NCBI GenBank assembly: GCA_965243615.1
Contig: CBDEVO010000003.1
Location: forward strand, 3,100,001 to 3,164,000
Direction: 5' to 3'
Source: JAJEEA01 sp965243615
Lineage (GTDB): Bacteria; Acidobacteriota; Vicinamibacteria; Vicinamibacterales; UBA8438
DNA: 64,000 nt
Shown here: positions 16,804 through 23,418 of the stretch, one piece after another
Numbering within the stretch: position 1 is the stretch's first letter
How the letters are laid out: the number at the start of each line of letters is the position of its first letter
Made by a program: the position numbers and the translations under genes
Notes under the pieces: model-generated
Told to the model about the DNA's origin: nothing
Database searches by the model: none
What the model saw: only the letters and a program-made list of their open reading frames with translations

Positions 16804-17586
16804 ATGATGGAAAGCCTGCAGTTCATCTTCCGGTGGCTCCACGTGTTCGCGGGGATCATCTGGATAGGGCACCTCTACTTCTTCAACTTCGTGAACGCCC
16901 AGATGGCCGCGAAGCTCGACGGGCCGACGAAGCAGAAGGTGGTGCCGGAGCTGATGCCCCGGGCACTCTTCTGGTTCCGCTGGGGTGCGGCGTGGACCTG
17001 GATCACGGGGGTTCTCCTGCTGCTGCTGATCTTCTACCACGGCCGCCTCGCGATCGAGGTCGACGCGAGCTGGGGGGGCGGCGCGATCTCGATGATCGCG
17101 GTGACGTTCCTGGCCGTCTTCGGCTACGACGCGCTCTGGAAGAGCGGGCTCAAGTCGAACGTCCGCGCCGCCACCATCGTCTCGTTCCTGCTGCTGGCGG
17201 TCGTCGTCTTCCTGTTCGTGGAGGTCGGCGGATTCCCGCCCCGCTCGGTCCTCATCCACACCGGCGCGATGTTCGGGACGATGATGGCCTTCAACGTGTG
17301 GTTCCGCATCTGGCCGGCGCAGCAGCGCATCATCGCGGCGGTGAAGGCCGGCAAGGCTCCGGACCCCGCCGACCCGGCGCTGGCCGGGCTGCGCTCGAAG
17401 CACAACACGTACATGTCGCTGCCGCTACTATGGGCGATGGCCAACGAGCACGCGACCCCGTTCTTCGGCGGCAACCTGGGGATTCCCGGCGACTACTACT
17501 GGGTGGCGTGGCTCGCGGCGGTGGTGCTGGGGTGGCACATCATCTTCCACTGCTACCGCATCGCCGGGCGCGTCTCCGGCATGTGA
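16804..17586 (+). CDS. PuuD-like membrane protein (urate oxidase N-terminal family)
   Basis: 260 residues with about seven hydrophobic segments. FRWLHVFAGIIWIGHLYFFN is the hallmark start of the PF06181 family, whose longer members (PuuD) oxidise urate using a C-terminal cytochrome c domain. Here the protein ends after the membrane part (IIFHCYRIAGRVSGM), so no haem c is attached; histidines in the first and last helices could bind haem b. GAGGAGG about eight bases upstream fixes the ATG at 16804 (a second ATG follows at 16807). A TACAAT box at 16754-16759 may be the -10. Function is uncertain: a urate-related or simply a haem membrane protein. It stands alone on its strand, with no purine genes nearby. 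Confidence 0.75.
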   Translation: MMESLQFIFRWLHVFAGIIWIGHLYFFNFVNAQMAAKLDGPTKQKVVPELMPRALFWFRWGAAWTWITGVLLLLLIFYHGRLAIEVDASWGGGAISMIAVTFLAVFGYDALWKSGLKSNVRAATIVSFLLLAVVVFLFVEVGGFPPRSVLIHTGAMFGTMMAFNVWFRIWPAQQRIIAAVKAGKAPDPADPALAGLRSKHNTYMSLPLLWAMANEHATPFFGGNLGIPGDYYWVAWLAAVVLGWHIIFHCYRIAGRVSGM

Positions 17587-17735
17587 GGTCGGTCTCGAAA
17601 GCGTGAGCGGTTTGCGCGGAGGTCCGTCGAGCTCTCGGCGGGCCTCCCGGGAGTCCGAGGTACGCACGGCGCGGGTAGCGGCGCCTGATCCGAGGGCGAG
17701 CACGAACCCCCTCGATGCGCCGCGTCGCAAGGAGC

Positions 17736-18176
17736 TCAAGCGCGACCGTCGAGCGAGGGCACGACGTCGAAGCCGAGGGCGGAGGCGTTGCCGCGGATGC
17801 GGTCGTCGAACGACAGCACGCGAACGTCGGGGAAGAGGTTGCGGACCGCCAGCGCGGTGGCGAGATGGACGGCGTCGAGGGCCCGGATCGGCTCGCGGGG
17901 AAATGATCGGCGGGATCGATGGACGATTTCCGCGTCCATGCTCCAGAGGGTCCAATGGGCGGAGGCGGTGTCGACCAGCCCGTGTAGTTGCGAGGACTCC
18001 CCGGCCGTCAGGCGTCCTGTCGCGACGGCGCACCGAAGCGCTCGGTCGCATTCGATGAGCGTCAGGTCGGACGTGGAGACTCCCGCCGCGGCGGTCAGTT
18101 GCGACCGGGCGCTCTCGCCGCGGTCCCCGGCGAGCAGCCACGACAGGACGGCGCTCGTCTCGGCGTACAGATTCAC
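17736..18176 (-). CDS. PIN-domain ribonuclease toxin, VapC family
   Basis: 146 residues. MNLYAETSAVLSWLLAGD is the opening strand of a PIN domain, with glutamate (AETS) where aspartate (DTS) is usual. LIECDRAL supplies the second acidic residue, IRALDAVHLATAL the third, and VLSFDDRI the fourth, so the metal site is complete apart from the D-to-E change. Such toxins cleave specific RNAs. The ATG at 18176 overlaps the antitoxin stop by four bases (ATGA), so translation is coupled, and the antitoxin comes first as is standard. Confidence 0.88.
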   Translation of the reverse strand: MNLYAETSAVLSWLLAGDRGESARSQLTAAAGVSTSDLTLIECDRALRCAVATGRLTAGESSQLHGLVDTASAHWTLWSMDAEIVHRSRRSFPREPIRALDAVHLATALAVRNLFPDVRVLSFDDRIRGNASALGFDVVPSLDGRA

Positions 18177-18466
18177 CGTTCGCCCCGAACGCCGTCGAGC
18201 AATTCCTGCAGAACGGCGGAGGGGAGCCGACGCGCCGGGCGGGAGTAGACGTCCGGGCGGTTCGGGGCGCCGAGGCGGACGGTTCCGTTACGGGCGCGAC
18301 GCCGCAGCTCGCCGTAGGCTTCTTCCTCGGTGACGTGCGCCGGCGGTCCGAGCTCGGCCACGATCCGGCCGCGGTGCGTGACCGCCACGCGCTCGCCGTT
18401 CTGCACATGGCGCAGGTATTCGCTGAAGCGGTTCTTGATGTCTCGTACGCCTGTCGTCTTCATCAT
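18173..18466 (-). CDS. Phd/YefM-type antitoxin of the PIN toxin
   Basis: 97 residues. VRDIKNRFSEYLRHVQNGER followed by VAVTHRGRIVAELGPP is the DNA-binding and dimer fold of prevent-host-death/YefM antitoxins; the C-terminal part (RRRARNGTVRLGAPNRPDVY) would wrap the toxin. Two adjacent ATGs (18466 and 18463) could start it. The candidate promoter overlaps a perfect palindrome just upstream, fitting the autoregulation known for this family. Promoter spacing suggests a transcript with almost no leader. Confidence 0.88.
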   Translation of the reverse strand: MMKTTGVRDIKNRFSEYLRHVQNGERVAVTHRGRIVAELGPPAHVTEEEAYGELRRRARNGTVRLGAPNRPDVYSRPARRLPSAVLQELLDGVRGER

Positions 18467-18470
18467 CCGC

Positions 18471-18499
18471 AGCGTAGCTACGTGAGCCTACATTGTCAA
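18471..18499 (-). promoter_or_regulatory. Promoter and palindromic operator candidate of the vapBC-type operon
   Basis: On the minus strand TTGACA (18499-18494) is followed after exactly 17 bases by TACGCT (18476-18471), ending four bases before the first ATG. The perfect 10-bp palindrome CGTAGCTACG (18473-18482) overlaps the -10, a natural place for an autoregulating antitoxin to bind. The -35 is a perfect consensus match. Confidence 0.6.
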
Positions 18500-18649
18500 G
18501 ACGCGTCAGGCCACCGCGGGCCAGCTTCCAGGTCCGTGCCGCCGCCACGGTCGAGACCGGTCGCGTGAGCGGCCGGACCGCGCGCAGCGGTCCCGACGCG
18601 CTCAGGCGACGCTCCGGTGTGCTCGGTACCGGGGTGCGGGTTCGTGCCG

Positions 18650-18677
18650 TTGAAGCATCGCCGGTCCGGTGTAGAAT
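18650..18677 (+). promoter_or_regulatory. Promoter candidate of the Xre-RES operon
   Basis: TTGAAG (18650-18655), a 16-base spacer, then TAGAAT (18672-18677). The ATG at 18685 starts seven bases after the -10, so the mRNA would be leaderless. It faces away from the VapBC-type promoter about 150 bases to the left. Confidence 0.55.
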
Positions 18678-18684
18678 CGGATGG

Positions 18685-19308
18685 ATGGCCGTTATCCGAA
18701 TAGAGTCCGTTCGGAGTCCGTTCGACAACCCCGAGATTGCCCGTCTCGCGATCTCGGTCGTGATGCGAGCGGACGCCATGGGCCTGCTTGCCGAGCGTTC
18801 GATCAATCGTCTCGACCTGTCGGAATGGGAACGCGTGGCGAGGGACGTCACGCGGGCGGGAGTCGGCAAGGGGATTCTCGCGGAGCCCCTGGGCTCGGGC
18901 GCGCCGGAACCGGACCGCTTCCAGGCGATGCTCGAACACGTCAACGAGGCCCTCGGCGTGTCGCCCGTGCCCGCGTTGGAATGGCCGGCCCTGCGGCGGG
19001 TGCTCGGCGTCGATGTGCTCGCCCGTCTGCTCGGCATTTCCACCGTCAGCCTCCGCCGCTATCTGTCCGGGGTCAGGGGAACCCCGGACGACGTCGCCGT
19101 CCGCCTGCACGCGCTGGCCCTGATCGTCGGCGACCTCGCGGGCGCGTACAACGACGCCGGCATTCGTCGCTGGTTCGCCCGGCCGCGCACGGTGCTGGGG
19201 AATCGTGCGCCCGCCGACGTCCTGACGGCCGGGTGGCAGCCGGACGACCCCGGGCCCCGCCAGGTGCGCGGTCTGGCCAATGCCCTGACGGCATCGCCCG
19301 CCACGTGA
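18685..19308 (+). CDS. Xre/MbcA/ParS-type antitoxin (DUF2384)
   Basis: 207 residues. A helix-turn-helix-like middle (LRRVLGVDVLARLLGISTVSLRRYLSG) and a C-terminal DUF2384 segment (LHALALIVGDLAGAYNDAGI, then RWFARPRTVLGNRAPADVL) are diagnostic of antitoxins that neutralise RES-domain toxins. The start is taken at ATG 18685 (MAVIRIES), although ATG 18681 lies in another frame just before it. The stop TGA (19306-19308) overlaps the likely GTG start of the toxin, giving translational coupling. Confidence 0.88.
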   Translation: MAVIRIESVRSPFDNPEIARLAISVVMRADAMGLLAERSINRLDLSEWERVARDVTRAGVGKGILAEPLGSGAPEPDRFQAMLEHVNEALGVSPVPALEWPALRRVLGVDVLARLLGISTVSLRRYLSGVRGTPDDVAVRLHALALIVGDLAGAYNDAGIRRWFARPRTVLGNRAPADVLTAGWQPDDPGPRQVRGLANALTASPAT

Positions 19309-19838
19309 TCATGATCGGTTTCCGCCACGCCGACCCGCGCTATCCGTTTCTGTGGGAAGGCGCGGATCAACCTGCCGCGCGCTGGCACGCGACGGGTGAC
19401 GGCCCGGCCCACTACTTCAGCGATACCCCGGACGGCGCATGGGCAGAGTTGCTGCGCCACGAGGAGATTTCCGACCCGGACGACCTCGCGACGATCCGCC
19501 GCACGCTGTGGGCGGTCGACCTCGGTGAGCCTCCCCTCGCAAGCCCCAACCTGGCGCGTGACGTTCTCACGGGCGGTCGCGCGTCACACCCGGCTTGTCG
19601 GGCAGAAGCGTCTCGCCTGCGACGCCTGGGCGTGCGCGGGCTCGAAGCGCCATCAGCGGCGCTCGTGCCCGGGGGTGCCCAGGGTTGCCACGTAGACGGC
19701 GGCCTTCAGCCCGGCGAATCGCGTGACGGTCGAGTCTTCGCGCTCTTCGGCAGGTGGCCGGACCTGGTGGGTTGGCGCGCCACTGCGGCGGGGCGGCCCG
19801 GTGAGGAGCTGCTGGCGGTGGTCCGTCCCTTCGCGTGA
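19305..19838 (+). CDS. RES-domain toxin (NAD-degrading family)
   Basis: 177 residues from GTG 19305, or 175 from ATG 19311. The RES fold is visible: GFRHADPRYPFLWEG, ARWHATGDGPAHYFSDTPDG, and AWAELLRHEEI, which together supply the conserved Arg, Tyr and Glu. Characterised relatives (MbcT, ParT, Res) act as NAD phosphorylases/hydrolases or ADP-ribosylate metabolic enzymes. It overlaps the upstream antitoxin by four bases and ends at 19838. The catalytic residues look intact, so it should be active. Confidence 0.85.
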   Translation: MIMIGFRHADPRYPFLWEGADQPAARWHATGDGPAHYFSDTPDGAWAELLRHEEISDPDDLATIRRTLWAVDLGEPPLASPNLARDVLTGGRASHPACRAEASRLRRLGVRGLEAPSAALVPGGAQGCHVDGGLQPGESRDGRVFALFGRWPDLVGWRATAAGRPGEELLAVVRPFA

Positions 19839-19997
19839 CGCGTCGTCGGGGCGTCCGCCAGACCTGTCGGCCGGTCGTGACCGCCGAGGCTGCCCGGCCT
19901 ACGACACGCGCACCGGCCGTCGAGCTGTGATCAGGCGGCGCTGCGCACGGTCGCGGCGGCGGAGTCACGGAAGCGGGCATTTCTTCGCGATCGCAGA

Positions 19998-20273
19998 TCA
20001 GGAAGAGGCGACGCCGCCCTTGTGGAACGCCGAACGTCGCTGGCAGCGTGGCGTCCAGCTGAACCGGCGGACCATCTCATCGATGGTTGCCTGCCGTTCG
20101 ATTCGTTCCGGGTCGATGGCGAGCTGCGGTCCGTGCTGCAGCAGCCAGTCCAGCTTCTCGGCGATGAGGGACGGGGTGATGTCGTGCTTGCCGATCTCCG
20201 CCTGCAGCATCGCCTGCAGCAGCTTGACGGCGGTGTCCTGGTGTGCCATTCGGCGCGCTTCTCCGGTCGTCAC
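19998..20273 (-). pseudogene. N-terminal stub of a Z1-domain helicase-like protein
   Basis: 91 codons from ATG 20273 (or ATG 20249, MAHQDTAV). AVKLLQAMLQAEIGKHDITP, then SLIAEKLDWLLQHG and IERQATIDEMVRRFSW, follows the helical N-terminal pattern I know from Z1-type ATPases of restriction operons. After FSW the sequence becomes unrelated and stops, so the roughly 800-residue motor part is missing. It follows the ATPase fragment at 20290 with a 16-base gap, the order seen in intact GHKL-Z1 operons. Assignment is from memory of family patterns. Confidence 0.45.
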
Positions 20274-20289
20274 GGGGTCCGCAGCCCGG

Positions 20290-20640
20290 CTACCGGATCC
20301 GGGTGATTGTGGAACGGTCCGTGCGCGGCAGCCGCTCGCGGGCCGTCTCCGGCGTCAGGCCCTGTCGAGCCACAAGGTCGCTAGAGAGCACGTTCGCGAC
20401 AGTTGCGATCTCCTCCGGGGGAGCCCCGCCGAATCCGGTCCTCGGGGTTTCGCGGCCTTCGGTTGTGTCCAGCCAGATGCGCTGCACCGGAACTGTCCCC
20501 TCGACGACGCGAATCATCGCGCGGATCTGCGGCGTGAGGCCGGCAGCGTTGTCGAGTACGGCGACGACGGTCGGATGCGACGTGTCGATCCGGTAGCGCA
20601 TGCCGTCGCTCAGCCTCTCGACGCGCCACGCCTGAACCAC
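20290..20640 (-). pseudogene. C-terminal fragment of a GHKL (MORC/MutL-like) ATPase of a restriction module
   Basis: 116 codons from a GTG at the left edge of the neighbouring Uma2 gene. The pattern AWRVERLSDGMRYRIDTSHP, then VVEGTVPVQRIWLDTTEG, then SSDLVARQGLTPETARERLP matches what I recall of the end of the ATP-binding protein found beside Z1-domain genes: ITYRINRDHP, ETVPVPLI and a closing ...ARERL. The whole ATPase domain upstream is gone; its place is taken by the Uma2 gene ending at 20662. Read as the surviving tail of a lost gene. Confidence 0.45.
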
Positions 20641-20661
20641 CGGCCGGCCGTGCCCGACGAG

Positions 20662-21225
20662 TCACTCGAACATCTCGTCGACCGGCAGCCGCAGTCCGGC
20701 GACCGATGTCGACGTCACCGTTTCCCCGCTGGACACGATGCGCTCCCTGCCGTAGCCGTCTGGACCGGGGCCGGTGTACACCGTGACGGTCTTCGCCCCA
20801 ACGTCCACGATCCACAGCTCGGGGATGCCTGCCTGGCCGTACCGCGGCGCCTTCTCGAGCCGGTCGTAGAGCAGGGACGAGTCGGCCACCTCGATGACGA
20901 GAAGCACGTCGCCGGCTTCCGGGTGCTGCTGCAAGTAGGCGCTTCCGCGCGGCCGCGCCACCACCACGTCGGGCTGCGGCTCCGTGTGTCGCCCCAGACG
21001 GATCGGGTTCCGGCTGCTCACGTACGCAGTGTCGGCCAGGCGGGTGAGCAGCAACCGTACGAGGCGGTTGACGGTCCAGGCGTGCGGGGGCCCGATGGGG
21101 TTCATGGTGCGGACCTCTCCGTCGATGAGTTCCACCCGGTCGTCCGCGGTGAAGATGCCCGCCCGGCCCATGCGCGAGAAATCGTCGACGGTGAAGCGGT
21201 GGCGATGGACTGTTGCGGTGGCCAT
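20662..21225 (-). CDS. Uma2 family (DUF820) endonuclease-like protein, compact form
   Basis: 187 residues, the standard family length. RFTVDDFSRMGRAGIFTADD and RVELIDGEV open the fold; RLGRHTEPQPDVVVARPRG and VLLVIEVADSSLLYDRLEKA carry the conserved PDxxV and E-V acidic residues; YGQAGIPELWIVDVGAKTV closes the core. The ATG at 21225 has GGGAGG upstream; the frame is open further upstream, but that part has no family character. It abuts the truncated GHKL fragment and may mark the deletion junction. Confidence 0.87.
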   Translation of the reverse strand: MATATVHRHRFTVDDFSRMGRAGIFTADDRVELIDGEVRTMNPIGPPHAWTVNRLVRLLLTRLADTAYVSSRNPIRLGRHTEPQPDVVVARPRGSAYLQQHPEAGDVLLVIEVADSSLLYDRLEKAPRYGQAGIPELWIVDVGAKTVTVYTGPGPDGYGRERIVSSGETVTSTSVAGLRLPVDEMFE

Positions 21226-21376
21226 GATGCCTCCCTGACGAGTCGAACCGGCCGTGCTGCGGGCCGCGTTCGGTCCGGCGAGGAGCCGACCGAGTGAGCG
21301 CCCCACCCATCGGAGCCGCACCGCGGCCTCGGCCGCGCCCGGTCCGGGCGACCGGACCGAGCGCAACCCGGGCGCC

Positions 21377-23101
21377 CTATTCGCCGTCCAGCGCGAACAC
21401 CCAGAGGACGCCGCCCTGGGGCACCTGGACGTTCCGCTCGAAGTGCGCGTTGACGGCCCGCTGCATGCCCTGGGCGTCGACCCCCCAGCCCGACTGGACG
21501 GCGATGTACTGGACGCCGTCGACCTCGTAGGACGAGGGGACGCCGATGACCCCCGAGTTCGTGCGCTGCTCCCAGAGGACCTCGCCGGTCGCCGCGTCGA
21601 ACGCCCGGAAGTAGCGGTCGTTGGTGCCGCCGGCGAAGACGAGGCCGCCCCCGGTGGTCATGATCGGGCCCCAGTTCTGCGACTCGGGGAACTCGTGGGT
21701 CCAGACCTGCTCGCCGGTCGCGAGGTCCCACGCCTGCAGCTCGCCGAGGTGTTCGGCGTCGTTCACCACGAACACCTGGGACGAGGCGCCGGTGAACGCC
21801 CGGCCGGGGACGTACTCGACCTCGCGGCCGACGATGGTCGAGCAGAGGTTCTCGTTGGCGGGGATGTAGAGGTAGCCGGTCTGCGGGCTGTAGGCGGCCG
21901 GGGGCCAGTCCTTGCCGCCCCACAGCGAGGGGCAGAAGGTGGCCGGGCGGTTGGTGCCGGGCTTGCGCTCGGGGTCGTACTCCGGGCGGCCGGTCACCGG
22001 GTCGATGGCCGTGAACACGTTCTGGTCCACGTAGGGCTGCGCGTCGACGAAGGTGATGGCGTCGGGCCCGCGCTCGAGCATCCACAGGTAGCCGTTGCGG
22101 GCGGGGTGCACCAGGGTGGGGATGGTGCGGCCGTCGCGGGGGACGTCGATGAGCAGCGGGGCCGACACCTCGTCCCAGTCCCACGAGCCGTTCCAGTGGT
22201 ACTGGTGGTGCCCCTTCAACTCGCCGGTGTCGGCGTCGAAGGCGACGACCGAGTTGGTGTAGAGGTTGTCGCCGGGCCGCTGGTCACCTATCCACGGGCC
22301 GGGGTTGCCCGTTCCCCAGTAGGTGAGGTTCAGCTCGGGGTCGAACGAGCCGGTGATCCAGATGGAGGCGCCGCCTGTCCGCCACGTCTCGCCCGGCCAC
22401 GTCTCGATGCCGGGGTCGCCGGGGCCGGGGATCGTGTGCGTGCGCCAAACCTCCTCGCCGGTCTCGGCGTCGAAGGCGGCCACGAAGCCGCGGATGCCGC
22501 GCTCGCCCCCCGACGGGCCGACGAGGACCTTGCCGTTGGCGATGAGCGGCGCGATGGTCATGTAGTAGCCGGTCCGGTAGTCGGCGACGGCGGTCTCCCA
22601 GACCAGCTCGCCGGTCATCGCGTCGAGGGCGATCACGAACGCGTCGTGCGCCGTGTAGTAGACCTTGTCGCCGTAGAGGGCGACCCCGCGGTTGGTGCGG
22701 TGGGGATGGGCCATGCCCTCGGGGAACTGGCGCGTGTACAGCCAGAGCTGCTCCCCGGTGCGGGCGTCCACCGCGATGACCCGATCCTCGGGGGTGGTGA
22801 TGAACATGATGCCGTCGTTGACCACCGGCGGCGACTCGTGGCCCGAGGTGACGCCCGTCGACAGCAGCCACACCGGCTCGAGGTCGGCCACGTTCGCGGC
22901 CGTGATCTGGTCGAGGGGGCTGTAGCCCCAACTGTCGTAGGTACGGCGGTACATCAGCCAGTCGCCGTCGGCCGGCGACCGAAGGCGCTCGTCGGTCACC
23001 GGCGTGTAGTCGGGTTCCTGGGCGGCCGCCGGCGGAACCGCCAGCGCGAGCGCGGCGACGGCGGCGCCTGCCGCTACGAGTCGTATCGAAAGTCTCGCCA
23101 T
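21377..23101 (-). CDS. Secreted PQQ-binding-like beta-propeller dehydrogenase
   Basis: 574 residues with a signal peptide (LVAAGAAVAALALAVPPAAA, then QEPDYTPVT). An eight-bladed quinoprotein propeller is evident from repeated tryptophan-docking motifs such as AVDARTGEQLWLYTRQ, ALDAMTGELVWETAV, AFDAETGEEVWRTH and AFDAATGEVLWEQR. GYSPLDQITAANVADLEPVW is the usual start of PQQ alcohol dehydrogenases. The protein ends after the last blade (GGVLWVFALDGE), without the C-terminal cytochrome c domain of type II enzymes, so electrons must go to a separate cytochrome. Probable substrate: an alcohol or aldehyde in the periplasm. Start ATG at 23101. Confidence 0.88.
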   Translation of the reverse strand: MARLSIRLVAAGAAVAALALAVPPAAAQEPDYTPVTDERLRSPADGDWLMYRRTYDSWGYSPLDQITAANVADLEPVWLLSTGVTSGHESPPVVNDGIMFITTPEDRVIAVDARTGEQLWLYTRQFPEGMAHPHRTNRGVALYGDKVYYTAHDAFVIALDAMTGELVWETAVADYRTGYYMTIAPLIANGKVLVGPSGGERGIRGFVAAFDAETGEEVWRTHTIPGPGDPGIETWPGETWRTGGASIWITGSFDPELNLTYWGTGNPGPWIGDQRPGDNLYTNSVVAFDADTGELKGHHQYHWNGSWDWDEVSAPLLIDVPRDGRTIPTLVHPARNGYLWMLERGPDAITFVDAQPYVDQNVFTAIDPVTGRPEYDPERKPGTNRPATFCPSLWGGKDWPPAAYSPQTGYLYIPANENLCSTIVGREVEYVPGRAFTGASSQVFVVNDAEHLGELQAWDLATGEQVWTHEFPESQNWGPIMTTGGGLVFAGGTNDRYFRAFDAATGEVLWEQRTNSGVIGVPSSYEVDGVQYIAVQSGWGVDAQGMQRAVNAHFERNVQVPQGGVLWVFALDGE

Positions 23102-23142
23102 TCGTTCTCTCCTGCGTGTGCCATTCCTGCCTTCGTGCTTCA

Positions 23143-23159
23143 GGCCACGTCTCGATGCC
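23143..23159 (-). repeat. Short copy of an internal PQQ-dehydrogenase segment in its own upstream region
   Basis: GGCCACGTCTCGATGCC is identical to 22395-22411 inside the gene, and weaker similarity continues for about 20 bases. On the minus strand both encode PGIETWP-like peptide (GDPGIETWPGE in the gene, GKPGIETWPEA here). It is a displaced fragment, not a second gene. Confidence 0.5.
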
Positions 23160-23265
23160 CGGCTTGCCGGGCCGGGCCGATGCGTCCCAACGCCGGGCCG
23201 TCCGGCTTGCTCCCGCCCCGGCATTATGACGCGAACCCGCCGGTCGGCGCACCGCCGGTGCGTCA

Positions 23266-23291
23266 GCGGCCGGTCGGGGGCGACCGGCCGC
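23266..23291. other. Perfect 11-bp stem hairpin between divergent genes
   Basis: GCGGCCGGTCG (23266-23276) and CGACCGGCCGC (23281-23291) pair exactly around GGGG. It lies between the divergently transcribed PQQ dehydrogenase and DUF5916 genes, without a T-run, and so could be an operator or a leader structure. Confidence 0.5.
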
Positions 23292-23418
23292 CGGATCCAT
23301 ACCCGGCCCATCGGGCTCTCCGCCGTCGAAACAAGGCGGGCTGTCAACGGAATGCGGGTCTCGAACGTCCTGTATGGGTATGCGACAATTGCCGGATGGC
23401 ATACAGGGAGTCGGAACG

